This document shows positions 33,160 to 43,967 of a stretch of DNA of 64,000 nt, piece after piece; position 1 is the first letter of the stretch, and each line of letters opens with the position of its first letter. The notes under the pieces are model-generated. The model worked only from the letters and a program-made list of their open reading frames with translations. It searched no databases and had not been told where the DNA came from. The DNA is from Hysterangium stoloniferum (lineage: Eukaryota > Basidiomycota > Agaricomycetes > Hysterangiales > Hysterangiaceae). Where the stretch lies: contig WHVD01000014.1 of assembly GCA_015178975.1 (NCBI GenBank), positions 186,001 to 250,000 of the forward strand. Direction: 5' to 3'. The translations under genes and the position numbers were made by a program.

Positions 33160-33234
33160 GGTCCAGTATCTCAGTGTCAGAGCACCAGCATATAGTTAAG
33201 CCAGGAGGTCATTGGTTCAATCCCAGGCTGGGCC
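33160..33234 (+). repeat. tRNA-derived sequence (SINE-like head)
   Basis: A perfect 7-bp acceptor-like pairing (GGTCCAG with CTGGGCC, one G-T), a D-arm CTCAGTGTCAGAG and a B box GGTTCAATCCC are present over 75 nt, but the anticodon arm does not form a proper stem, so it is not a working tRNA. The following bases (CTATACCTTTAACAG) recall the sequence beside the other tRNA-like copy (CTACACTTTTAACAG), hinting at one SINE family. Confidence 0.5.
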
Positions 33235-33478
33235 AATTCCCACTATACCTTTAACAGAGTGGGAAATAAAAGTATTGGCTTGAATCCCTTCTGCATTGGA
33301 GATTATATACTTATTATATTAGCATGTCCATTTTGGTTCTCAAATGGGATCCAATATTGTTGTGAGTGTGGCAACATCCTTATCACTGCCAAAATACCAT
33401 TTTTCAGGGAAAAAATCGTGATTGTGGAAGATTATTCATTATGGGTTGTCAAGTTGCCCAAAATCAATAGTAACCTGA
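33235..33478. other. Possible SINE body; no gene
   Basis: AT-rich stretch with a 74-codon frame on the plus strand (33259-33483) that is hydrophobic but unconserved. It could be the body of the tRNA-headed element. It is interrupted at its end by the solo LTR. Confidence 0.3.
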
Positions 33479-33695
33479 TGTAATCCTGGTGCCCCCAGTC
33501 TTACGCACGGACCCTTTAGTTTTACGTGATTACATAATCATCATGTTGTCTGGTATAAGTAGCCGGGAAGTTTTCAGGACCCTTAGATCTTACCGTACGC
33601 TGCACTTGCCTGTATCTTGTTCTGCTCTGGACAATACACCGTGGTCCTGTCAACTTGTGTGACCGCCAGTGATCCCAATTGACGACGGGATTACA
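33479..33695. mobile_element. Solo LTR with 5-bp target duplication CCTGA
   Basis: 217 bp, same family as 28698-28898 (TGTAATCCTGGTGCCCCCAG...GGATTACA), with a small extra piece (CTTACCGTACG region and a repeated TCTG). CCTGA stands on both sides (33474-33478 and 33696-33700). Confidence 0.9.
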
Positions 33696-33868
33696 CCTGA
33701 TCAAAGTGCCAGCTGTGTCGTCGTTGTTAAGGCACGTGTGGTTTTATTGTTGGTTGATGCGGTGACGTTTTTTTGTTCGGCAAGAATACCTGCCATGTAG
33801 TTCCAACAGCAGCATGTTATAAGTTCCAGTTTGGTGCAATAAGTGTAGTACACGGTATCTCCAGCTGC

Positions 33869-34689
33869 GATGGAATACTTTCCTCACAACTCACCTTTCT
33901 CACCATCTCGAAACTCAAATAACGTGTCGCCCATTCAGGTGACTGACAATCCAAACCAAGTTGTTTTACCATACTTTTACTAGTCTTTCACTCCTTCAGA
34001 TATTCTGTAATCTAATCATCCCATATATGCACCTTTTGCATGATGAATATTTCGTGTCCTCCCTCGCCATTTATAAACAATAATAAGTTGAAAGGGGAGC
34101 ACGAATTTATTGCCACCGAGATCGTAGGTCGACAGCAGTTCCGATCTTTCCTAGTCGTGGAGCGCACGCCAAAAGAAACATCATCGCTTGATAGGTACCG
34201 GACACTTTCCTCGAACAACTTCGTCACAGCAATGGACACCATTATCAGCTTCGATCAGCCTACCTTCGATGAATTCGTTCGAACCAGATCCGCCACTACA
34301 TTATATTGCCTCGCTTTCGATCCTTCTCCAGGACGTAATACATTCCCCGCTGTCGATTTTTGTCATATCGTCGCTAGTGTATCAACATACCAGGACAGGA
34401 GTCATACAACCTCCTCGGAGGCTCCTGCTATTGGTTTGCCGGAATGGTGATGACGATGGTCGAGGAGTGTTTCGCCGTGAAACAGACAAGGGGTAATAAA
34501 CACGCTTCAGGGCGGTACAGAGGCATGAAGATTTTCCACCCTGATCGGGACGCGATACGTGACACCATGATCGGCTATAATGACAGAAGAAGTGAAGATG
34601 GACCGTCCCTCACATCCGTCATCGAAACGACTCTTTCATTGAGTGCAGAGCAGAGAATGGCCAGCGAGCTCCTATCCTCATCCCGGTAG
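33869..34689 (+). pseudogene. B3: broken CYWFA-family gene, subfamily B
   Basis: Exon 1 (ATG 33869, MEYFPHNSPF) and the GTGACT...TTCAG intron parallel B2. Early in exon 2 the sequence that should read YKQEKSKGEHEF contains AATAATAAG, giving two in-frame stops and a +1 shift. A second lesion near 34393 is a 5-base duplication (CAGGACAGGAG) that shifts the frame just before the Cys motif. Between and after these, long stretches are intact (GEHEFIATEI, DTIISFDQPTFDEF, KIFHPDRDAIRDTM). So it was once full length and died recently. It shares about 1.1 kb of 3' flank with B1. Confidence 0.85.
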
Positions 34690-36432
34690 GATGATTTATT
34701 GCGAGTCCTGTTCGATTTCCCTTCATATTCCCTAAATAAAATTTCTATCCACACAGGCATGTATGAAATATTATGTTCGTATCTGGAGTCCGTAGTTGTA
34801 TCGACATGGGCAAACAATGCAAAAGGAATTTGCAAGCGTAGAGAAGCTAATGAGTACTTCGAGCTGAGTGATTTTTGTAGATCTCCTGCTGAAGCTCGTC
34901 ATAATTTTTAAGTCCTTAGGATGGTTGGATAGAGAAGCCGGGAAGAGGTTACGGGTGGGTACCGTGGCCTAGCGGGCGGCATATGCACTACGAATAGCGA
35001 ATTGATTCCGGAGTAGACGTGGAAAGGATCACTGCAGATGAAATATTTTACAACTGGGGATATTAAGAAACGTCGCATTAGAATCGAGAGCTCTGCCAGT
35101 CCGCGGAACAGTTGACAAACCCAGGTCACATCATGCGTGTCGCGTTCAAAACACAGAAGAGGCCCAATAATGGGCGGATCAGTCTAAAGAATGATATTCC
35201 TCAGGTGACTTTTTAAGCATGTCAAAAAGTAGCAAAGGAATTGGCGAGTCTGCGATAATGGGTTATCAGAATATGATGCCCAAAGTCTTGCAATACACTT
35301 GAATTGGAGGACGATCGCAGCAACCCACATGCAGTCGTCAGTTGAGACCTTGATTAAAGCGGCATTCGAGAAGTAATACTAGATAGCCTACTGAACTTAT
35401 TGAAATAATCGGTGCGGTTCTGAAGGCCGAATAGCAGAGTGAAATGGCGGTTACTGATTACAAATGGACGAGTAGTCCAATACATCTCTCATCGTAACTC
35501 GCTTATCAACCCGGTCATCTCGAGCACCTTGTAGCTCGCAAACCACCATACACAATAGCCACAGAACCCGAGTACTGGCTGATGGGGCTTGATGTGCCTA
35601 TCATGATCACATGGCCCGGTAGCGGAGGTCGATAACCCAGAATGATGATGTAAGAGTGGGGAAACCATCCGGTCATTTCACAGTGCTTCGCAGCACATCA
35701 AACTGTCATCAAAAAGCGCTTCCCCGTCATTTTACTGAGCTTTGCGGATTCTTTTGCCCATTCCTCCTTCGCGTTGGGTAACTTCGTCGTGGGAAAAGTA
35801 TATAGGCCTAAACTCCCTCCTTTCTTTTTCAGGGATTTTTAACCATGGTGCAGATCACCTAAACACCGCCACTCTCAGAGGCCAAATTGGTCGCAAAAAA
35901 TTCTCTTTTGCCAGACCTTCCAAAACGGCTTTGAGCTTCTTCGTGTCCACTATTAATATAATACTATAATACTACACTACCATTATATATGCATTTTCTT
36001 TACTCTTATTTGCTTTCTTTCTTTCTTGAAAACTCTGGTTGGAGTCTAGACGACGTCTAGTTCTCATCTCACACAGCCGCAGTGGTTGAATCTTAGCTAG
36101 TGTCCGGTTGCTCCACATTTTCATGGACTGACCCTCCAAGTCGCTTGCAGCCTTGCTATGTATAATTGGGTTACTGAAGATTAAAGTCCGATTGGTGCAC
36201 AAAATAGAGGGAGCGCCGTGTTTACTGAGCTCGAATATCATGCGAGTTGGTTATAGTGTATCAAATTTTTTGAAGTTGAACACTGCTTACATGACCTTAG
36301 ATATAGGCAATTCAGAACCGTCTGAATTTTAACAGGCACGGTGTCCGTGCCTTGCATGCTAAGAATAACCCGTAGACTTGCCGTCAACACGTGGGCTAAG
36401 TCTGCGCACGTACACTTGACGTGCAGGGACTC
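34690..36432. repeat. B3 3' flank, then unassigned sequence
   Basis: 34690-35680 matches 4540-5660. The frame with AKGICKRREANEYFELSDFC (about 34817-34880) is the best conserved coding-like part of this flank. 35680-36330 shows nothing recognised. 36330-36390 (GGCACGGTGTCCGTGCC...GCATGCTAAGAATA) is repeated beyond the palindrome at 37228-37290. Confidence 0.55.
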
Positions 36433-37222
36433 ACACATCAGGAGTTACAACATTTAAGGCGGCACTAAAATATTATCTAAACCTGTTTACAAAAATTTAA
36501 GTCCTAAAATGGATTTGAACTCAGTTATTACTTCAATTATAGACATAAGTTCAAGTAAGAATGTAAACTCAAAGTGTGGATATCTGTGGAAAGCAATGTC
36601 TAAACCTAAGACTATACTTCAGGTATAATTAGGCCCCAAACGTATACACTTACAACTCCTCTTAATTCTAGTTTGGATGTGGTCTGAACTTGTTGTTTAG
36701 GTCACACTTTTACCAGAGTTTTTATTCTAAGTCCAGATAAATGTTTACCCCTTATAGAAATCTCAAGTTTTGAACATAGGTTTAAAAATAAAATAAAACC
36801 CTAAGTTTTGTAAGGGCGGGGAATGAGCGGGCAATTAGTTTAAGGTCTTTACAAAACTTAGGGTTTTATTTTATTTTTAAACCTATGTTCAAACTTGAGG
36901 TTTCTATAAGGGGTAAACATTTGTCTGGACCTAGAATAAAAACTCTGGTAAAAGTGTGTCCTAAACAACAAGTTCAGATCATGTTTAAACTAGAATTAAA
37001 AGGAGTTGTAAGTGTATACCTAATTATACCTGAAGTATAGTCTTAGGTTTAGACGTTGCTTTCCACAGATATCCACACTTTGAGTTTACATTCTTACTTG
37101 AACTTATGTCTATAATTGAAGTAATAACTGAGTTCAAATCCATTTTAGGACTTAAATTTTTGTAAACAGGTTTAGATAATAATATTTTAGTGCCGCCTTA
37201 AATGTTGTAACTCCTGATGTGT
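36433..37222. repeat. Near-perfect palindrome: arms of about 380 bp, 35-bp loop
   Basis: 36433-36813 is the reverse complement of 36849-37222 with only a few single-base differences and short indels. The loop 36814-36848 (GGGCGGGGAATGAGCGGGCA...) is GC-rich, unlike the AT-rich arms. A roughly 50-bp direct repeat flanks the whole structure (about 36333-36385 and 37228-37285). No coding capacity. It has the form of a foldback transposon or an inverted duplication, and a transcript would form a hairpin of about 370 bp. Confidence 0.9.
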
Positions 37223-37500
37223 CAGCAGGCTCGGTGTCCATAGCTTCTCGGTGCATGCTAAGAATAGGCCGTTGGCTGACACCCGTACTCGAATACAGTT
37301 CAAATCGAGTCGTTTAATTCTTAGCAACTAGCCCGGGAAACACAAAATATATGGCTATTGGCTTTAACATTTACTCCTTTACCCTATAATCGACGTGACG
37401 CCAGGGTCTCCCCTTATAAGAGATAGTTGAAGGCTATACGGTTTGTTTTTCTATTCTTTTTTTTTATTTACATAGGAACTTGAAGTATTACAATGCATTT
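37223..37500. other. Flanking direct repeat and spacer
   Basis: 37228-37285 is the right flanking repeat of the palindrome. The rest includes GGGTCTCCCCTTATAAGAGATAG, similar to 6377-6400 upstream of relic A3, so the A3 and A10 relics share this 5' flank. Confidence 0.5.
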
Positions 37501-37840
37501 CTCAAAGGACGACATTCTCTAGTTTGTACATGACTTCCGACTTGCTTTTCCCAATACCGCTCAACACCAGGGAAGTTTCGTGTCCTCTGATATACTACAA
37601 ATTCATCCCCCAGCTGCTCCTCGTTGTAGGGATATGCCTATGTCGTAGCCTGTCCGCACTTGTCAATTATGTTAAGGAATAGTGATGGGACAACGCTTTC
37701 CTGTGGCACACATAAGCTAAACTACTGACGGCATTCTCACAGAAAAAGTTTCATCTGTGCCCCATATGAGACACGTGAATTTACCGAAATCTACAAACTT
37801 AAGAGAGGCGAAGGCTTTTTTTTTCAAACGAGTTTATTTA
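37501..37840 (+). pseudogene. A10: decayed subfamily A CYWFA relic
   Basis: Opens MTSDLLFPIPLNTREVSCPL-like at 37531 and runs to the YYKF..QLL segment, then is interrupted by TAG, loses the whole centre with GEHEF and SCYWF, and resumes with a degraded PVAHIS... and ETREFTEIYKLKRGEG tail ending in a run of T at about 37815. Shares its structure of 5' end plus tail with A3. Confidence 0.65.
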
Positions 37841-38479
37841 GGGTTTTAAGTCATCCAAGGTGTTCATGACAATTTTATTTTCTCCAGACGTAATCACAGA
37901 GAATTGGTCGCTTGACTCAAGACGGAAAGGGGGTATACTGTCAATTGGCACAATCCCATTACCCACAACTTTCCCCCTAACGCCAACATCTTTCTTGTAG
38001 AGGGTGACCAGGCGAGCCTCACCTCCAAGACCATCACACCTACTTGCTCGCCTTCCCCTCTTTCTGTGTCAAAATCACCATCTAAACATCCATATTTTAG
38101 GATCTCTTCGGCAGCTACCTTTCCAATAAATGAATTCTCAATATGTAAGACTTGTGGGAGCTACAAGCCCTGGGCTGAATTTTTCACGCCGAGTGTTCTT
38201 AGGTTTGGTAGAGGAAGGGAAGGAAGAGGATATGTGACCATGACTGGTATGTGGTATCGACCGCTCGGGTAGCGTCCTCATGGTTGAGAGTGGCGTGCGC
38301 GCGCAGGTCTGGCTCCGGAGTCTGGAGTATCGGCAGTCCACGTTTTTCTAATGTCTGGGGGCGAGGCATTTTCGTGGATGGCGAGGCAGACAGAGGAGGG
38401 AGGCGGCGGCCCTCGAGTGGAATCAAATTGACGACACACTCCTTGGGATGAGCAATGGAAAATGGAAGGGGCAGAGGCT
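37841..38479. repeat. Unassigned repeat ('RFGRGRE' repeat) and spacer
   Basis: 38170-38400 matches 60390-60600 in parts (TTTTTCAC.C.GAG.G.TCT.A.GTTTGGTAGAGGA and the later GGCGAGG.AGAC). The plus-strand frame reads CKTCGSYKPWAEFFTPSVLRFGRGRE-like in this copy and SLNFFTLSALKFGRGRE in the other, so the segment may derive from a gene. The family is not recognised. Confidence 0.4.
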
Positions 38480-38800
38480 TCTAATATTTGGGAATAGGGC
38501 CAGTTGGCTTTAGAGTATGGTCTTTAGACTGATTGTAGTGCTCTAGATAAAATAAACTGGCATTTGATGAAGCGCTAAGCGCACATGAATCTGGCTCCAA
38601 TAGTCTAATATATATCATGGGTGACAGGAACGAAAGTCTGTATGCCTTGGGCACCGGCGTGTCACGTCTCTGTGACCGCTTGTCTGCTTCACAAAGAACC
38701 ATCTGTCTCGCAAACCAATAGGAAGAGCCGCCAGTAAGAGCGTGCTGATATACGGGGGACAATATGACCGAAGTCGACAGAGGGGAATGCATCACTTCCG
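38480..38800 (-). pseudogene. B4: decayed CYWFA relic, subfamily B
   Basis: Minus-strand reading MHSPLSTSVILSPVYQHALT is the shifted frame of FPAVDFCHIVASVSAYQ. It is followed by GGSSYWFARQMV, the Cys motif with Cys changed to Ser. After that the tail is replaced. The proposed catalytic residue is lost, and no N-terminal half is present. Confidence 0.65.
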
Positions 38801-40059
38801 GAGAAGACTTGAAGCAAGATCACCGCGACAAAAAACTCGTGTTGACCTTTTGACCTTTTTTCGGTTATAGATTAATCCTTCAAGCCATCATCACTGGTAG
38901 TGTGGTAGCGTGGAAGATTAAGCACGATTGTGCCATAGAAACTTTTGCGTAGTCATAATACCTTAACACTGTGATATTGATCCCACCTCAAAGGATAAAA
39001 TACTCTGTTCGATAAAATATAAAGACATTGGTGGCCCTTCAGGCCCTCTTTGAAGTTTAGTTTTCAGACCAATAAAATCATACTAAAGGACTATAGATAC
39101 TCCCAATTATAAGTATAAAAATGGCATTTTAAGGCGTGGAGCGGGTTATGAAGTGGCTGGATATGAGAATTCGGTCTCGACACCTGTGGATTCTCAGGTT
39201 GCAAAAGGCCCTCATCTAACGTCGGCTGCATCGCGTTTGCATGTATGTATTTTATTTGAAATCATTGGACATCAAAGGAAGAGAATTCTGTGAGAAAAAG
39301 CCTAAATTTACTCACTACGTCACCGCGGTGAGTGTTTATAATATAGTTAGTGTTTACGAAATAAGCTGAGCGCCTGAATAAAAAGGCACAGTCGCCAAAC
39401 CATCGGATTCGTCCTTCGCTTATATCCGGCGCATGTGAGAAAAAGACCAGTAAAGTATGTACAATCAATATAGGAGAAAAAGTCCACAGGGCCATTTAAA
39501 AACTTTTTTTTTTTTTTAACAATATAACATATATAGCCACTTAATACATATTATGCCATCTAGAGTTAACTAGTTAAGTGTTTGACTTTTCTGGGATTTG
39601 GATTAGCGAGCATTAGGGCTCCATTGGGAATCACTGCGTATTTTGGGTTACATAAGGACTATTTGTATTTGTTTAGTCCTTATCTGTTTACAACGAGTAC
39701 CATCACCTCACTCAGATAAACGGAAAGTTATACGGTCTAGGAGCAGCGCCACGAAAACTCCAACATTAGGAGTCATATGAAATCCTACAATGCCAGCCAG
39801 TGCGCCCTTCTGGAGGGGCCTAGGGAGGCTAGAATGCGAGCTGACGGCGATCGCGGCAGTATCATATGGGAGGACGGTGCTGGAGGTAGCGCGGTGACGA
39901 TGGAAGTAAGTGTGGGGTAGTGATGCGGACGTTGTCTCTCACGGCCAGGAGAGCAAAAAACCTACTGTAAGTATTCTCGATGATACAGTTGAGACACCGT
40001 AAAAGTGCACTACTATCAGACCAACTAGGTATTGGATGGCTACAAATACTAATACTGGG
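38801..40059. other. Repeat mosaic, no gene
   Basis: 39060-39240 resembles the reverse complement of A-gene 3' flanks (AATTCAAAGC..., GGCATTTTAAGG). 39420-39900 parallels 7140-7460. 39660-39760 shares the GTTTACAACGAGTTA-CTCAGATAAACGGAAAGTTATACGGTCTA segment with 10215-10275. Nothing coding is convincing. Confidence 0.45.
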
Positions 40060-40933
40060 TCAAAAAGTGGCTGTATCAATGTCCCCGACTCGCAGTAATC
40101 CCCCCTCCTGGGACGATGGCATATGCTCGTTGACCATTCTCCGCTCCACCATGCTCAAAACCGTCTCGATGATAGTTGTAAAGGAATCCCTCTCTTCCCT
40201 TTTCTTAATATTGTACCTGGCCATGATCTCACGTATCGCCTTCGGCTCGGGGCGAAAAATCTTTATGCCTTTGCACCGCCCTGCGGCGTTTCCATTCCCG
40301 CTGGTCTGCTTGGTGGGAAAACATTCCTCAGCCATCTTCATGACCATTCCGGCAAACCAATAGCAGGAGCTGCCGAGAAGAGTGTATGACTCCTGATATG
40401 CTGATACACTGGCAACGATGTGACAGAAGTCAACAGCGGGGAACGCACCAGGTCCGCGTCTGGAATGGTCGAAGATGAAACACCGCAAACCAGTGGCGGA
40501 CCTGGTTCGAACGAATTCTCCAAAGGTAGGCTCATCGAGGCTGACAATGGTATCCATCGCTACGACAGTGTTGTTGGAAGAAATCGTTCGATACGTATCG
40601 ATGGAAGATGTTTCTTTCGGCGTGCGCTCCACAACTAGGAAAGAGCGGACCTGCTGTGGACCGAAGATGAGCGCAGCAACAAATTCGTGCTCCCCTTTCG
40701 ACTTTTCTTGTTTATAAATGGCAACGGAGAAGACGTAATAATGATCTCGGAGGAGGTGGACGTATGGGATGATCAGACTGCAGAAGATCTGATTAAGTGA
40801 AAAACCCGTAAAAATATGGCAAAGCAAGAAAATTTGAATTGTAATGCACCTGAATGGGCGACACGTTACTTGAGTTTTGAGATGGTGAGAAAGGAGAGTT
40901 GTGAGGCAGACATTCAAGGTGAACATCTTCCAT
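40060..40933 (-). CDS. B5: intact CYWFA-family protein, subfamily B (270 aa, two exons)
   Basis: Exon 1 is 40850-40933 (28 codons, MEDVHLECLPHNSPFSPSQ start), the intron is 40789-40849 (61 nt, GTGCAT...AATCAG) and exon 2 is 40060-40788; in-frame join. Motifs: KGEHEFVAAL with His62, FLVVERTPKE, DTIVSLDEPTFGEF, RSATGLRCF, DFCHIVASVSAYQ, GSSCYWFAGMVM with Cys170, AGRCKGIKIFRPEPKAIREI, and a charged C-terminus ending DTATF. A TATA-like TTATAAATA lies about 40 bp upstream. The intron has the same position, phase and length as in B2, so both descend from one spliced ancestor. Minus-strand, next to B6, with its own promoter. Confidence 0.8.
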
Positions 40934-41028
40934 TGCGCTTGAGTGCATGTCTGTCCGCACCAAGCTTACTATTTATAACGAATAATGTTTCCTCATCTCT
41001 CGTCTTCTATCAGAACAATAAAATAAGC

Positions 41029-41031
41029 AAA

Positions 41032-41070
<39 letters not shown>

Positions 41071-41074
41071 ATAT
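41029..41074. repeat. AAAT microsatellite
   Basis: About eleven uninterrupted units of AAAT(AAAT)n. It lies upstream of B5 and is a likely length-polymorphic site. Confidence 0.95.
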
Positions 41075-42280
41075 CAAGCTGACTTGACGGAATCACAAGT
41101 GTTCCCATTGGCCACATTTTAATTACTTTCCTTTCCATGTTTTTCTTTCTTTGCTCCTAAGATTTCATGAACGAGCTGGCGTTAGCGTTAGTAGAATCAC
41201 CCTTGATTGGGAGAGCTATGACTCCTAATATATTTAACCTCGAGTCTTGAAAGTTAGAAAAAGAAGCAACAACTTGCCGTTCCAATTACTCACCTGCGCC
41301 AATCCATTCATAAGCCGAGGGTTTAGAAGTTCTTAGGGACGCTGCAGACAAGTCCAGATATAAAGTGTCTCCGATGGCGAAATCCCTTGCTAAAGCTCTG
41401 CTCTATCAAACCACTTTCTCTATTTAATTACCAATTCTACCTATATTCACTAGGTACATGATTTGCACTACCCTTCGAAGAATAACCGAATCTTCAACAT
41501 AGTCCATTTAACTAGCTCAAAACCATGGCATGGCACGCAAAATTTACAGCGCAAATTCCTCGATCAGGGAAGGCAGTTCTTAGGGAGGACGCTGCAGTCA
41601 AGTCCAGGTATAAAATGTCTCCGATGGCTCAGTTGAAGACAGCGTTGTGGCAGCAGTCACATTCATAGATAGGAACGGCCAAGAACGCCATGTAGTAGCG
41701 GCAGGGTCTCCTAATACATTTCCCGGATGCACAAGGCCATTATTTGGGTGGATAATCAAGCGGCGACAATCGCCACAAATGGATTTGGTGATTGTTATGC
41801 GAGACGCAGTTAGAGGTTTGCTGTGGTGCCCGTTTTCTAACATATTAGCGATGTTAAAGGATAGGCCACTTTCGACAAACCTCACATTCTCCACGGTGAT
41901 ATTAAGCACATGGTATATCTCAATTGCCAAATCAGGCCCAGGAATATTGATTGACCATGTGAGTGGGACTTGTCCAAGAGCATTGACATAAATTCAACCA
42001 AAACTCCATCGGCTGAACATGAATCCCGTGACTGCAGCGCTCCCAACAACTAGTATGATCTGTTTGCCTGTGGAAGGATGCAACAACGCGCTACGTGAGG
42101 AGAGGTGAGACATACACGGCCATGAGTATACAAACTAGAGATCTTATTCTTATATATACAATTAAGCAGACCTAGCTCTTTCTAGAAGTGAAGATTTAAT
42201 ATGACGGGAATTCAAATACCAAAGTCTGCATGGCTGAGCGACCCACGTCAGCGCTGGTTGCAGGTTCTCTAGAGAGACTA
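41075..42280 (-). pseudogene. Unassigned region with a possible GFA-domain relic
   Basis: A direct repeat of about 42 bp (GGACGCTGCAG.CAAGTCCAG.TATAAA.TGTCTCC) occurs at 41338 and 41589. On the minus strand 41598-41930 is open for 110 codons and includes ITITKSICGDCRRLIIHP and VHPGNVLGDP, recalling the C-terminal half of glutathione-dependent formaldehyde-activating (GFA) domains (R.FC..CG...V.AG.LDDP). No start, N-terminal zinc cysteines or rest of the domain are visible. The plus strand is also open, so this is tentative. Confidence 0.25.
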
Positions 42281-43133
42281 CTATTTATTCATCTCCGCGG
42301 ACAAGAAAGTCTCCTTTTCTTCTGAAGATAATGTAAACTGATTAACCAATGTTTCCTCGTCACTCCTGCGAGTCATCCCGTGAATGAGTCTCTGGAGACG
42401 TTCTTCGTCAATCATTCTGGTATCGTAGTTGGCTTTCACAGAACACATTGCATCCAAATCGGGCATGAAAAGCTTCATGTTGTTGTACCGGCCTGCAGCC
42501 TCTCTGCTACCACTTTTACGTTCGACGGGAAAATATTCCTCAACGGTGGCCATAACCATCCCCGCAAACCAATAACAAGAGGTGCTGGAGAGCACATAGT
42601 CCTCCCGGTATTTTGAAATGCTAACGATCAATCGACAGAAGTCGACAGCAAGGAATGCACTACAACTGGGGGGGTTATGAAAGCTGAAGGTCTGTAAAGG
42701 TTTGGCCGAACGTTGTCGAAGAAAATTATCGAAGGTAGGTCTATCAAGGCTGATGACAGTGTCTCTCGCTGCAACAAAGTTTCTTGAACAGAGTGTGCGA
42801 CGGGCACCGTTGAAAGAGGTTTCTTGGGGCGTGCGTTCTACGACCAAAAACGTTGACTGTGACTGATGTGGTCCTGAGATCTCCGCGGCGATAAACTCGT
42901 GCTTCGCCTTTGACTTTTCCTGCTTGTATATTGCGATGGAGAGAATGAAGTAAGCAGATCGAAGGGTAGCAGGGAGGTGGCACATTAAATTGTAGAGCAT
43001 CTGAATGGGCAAAAGTCAGTCAGGTAATGAGAAATCGGGAGCTTCATACCTTGATAGGCGCAATTTCGCTCAGGTTTTGGGACGGTTCGAAAGGCGAGAT
43101 GTAGTATGGATATCCAGGTTGCGAATGCTCCAT
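42281..43133 (-). CDS. B6: intact, diverged CYWFA-family protein, subfamily B (267 aa, two exons)
   Basis: Exon 1 is 43050-43133 (28 codons starting MEHSQPGYPY), the intron is 43001-43049 (49 nt, GTATGA...TTCAG) and exon 2 is 42281-43000, joined in frame. Motifs: KAKHEFIAAE with His62 (the usual GE is AK here), FLVVERTPQE, DTVISLDRPTFDNF, DFCRLIVSISKY, STSCYWFAGMVM with Cys170, AGRYNNMKLFMPDLDAM. It is the most divergent intact member, and its flanks are not shared with other B copies, so it may be the ancestral-like locus. Its conservation of His and Cys while the surroundings differ supports their importance. Possible TATA-like CTTAAATAC about 50 bp upstream. Confidence 0.8.
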
Positions 43134-43967
43134 GAGGGTTGGTACAGTGCACTAGTCATTGGAACGGGCGGTATTTAAGTATGTATGCTAATAACAGGTG
43201 GGAGAATATGGCAATGTCAGAATGGTCAGGGCAGCCGGCTTATAGGAGGCTGAAAAATCGGCGTTGCCATAGCTTGCGCCCACTCTTGAAGGAACAAGAA
43301 GCTATGTTCGGAGAAGAACGCATGTCATATCCAATAGGGTTATCGGCACATTGACGGTTCATGTGATCCCGGATCTTTACGCTATGTCTGCTTCTTTTGA
43401 TAACTAGTTATTGATAACGAGTTCCCGGTGACCTAGAGTTGAATAGACGGCGATACGGCGTGCGCATTCCTCGTGGTGCGTCAGTCAGTCGACAAGAACC
43501 CATTTTCAATACACCTTATCGTCACTTAATTTAATTTCCTGTTCATTGCCTTTTGCTTAACGACCACCAAATAAATTCATAGGGCTCCTGGGTGGAATTC
43601 CTCTAATCTTACGGTCAAACAACCCCTTGCCATGTTGATGTTGTCTTCACAGCGCCAATCTAATTACGACACGACCACGTTGTTGCCTCCCCTTTTACAT
43701 ATACTTCACAGAGCAGGCGCAAAGTAAGTGGGAGCTACTATGTGTTGCCAATATATATTTGAGAATAGTCCTCCGGGTCAGTATTGATCTCTATTTTCAT
43801 CGCCACGAACAAGACAAAAAAAAGGCAGACTCGGTGGTAGAAAGCACCTGCACCTTGCTTAAAGCAGTAATACTTCACATTCCTTTAAATACGCTCCCAC
43901 AGAACTTCGCAACTACACTCTGTAAAGCTCCGTCTTGCCCCGTAGTGCATTGTCTACACGACCAGCG
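43134..43967. other. B6 upstream region, no gene
   Basis: Upstream sequence of B6. Short frames (43139-43354) show no recognisable domain. Pyrimidine-rich around 43690. Nothing else supported. Confidence 0.4.

Noticed and set aside
28698..33695. A single LTR retrotransposon spanning the IFI6-like genes
   Set aside because: Each LTR has its own different 5-bp duplication and no retroviral domains lie between.
41647..41991. Plus-strand frame of 114 codons as a gene
   Set aside because: The minus strand of the same stretch looks more protein-like (possible GFA relic); neither is secure, so only the region is described.
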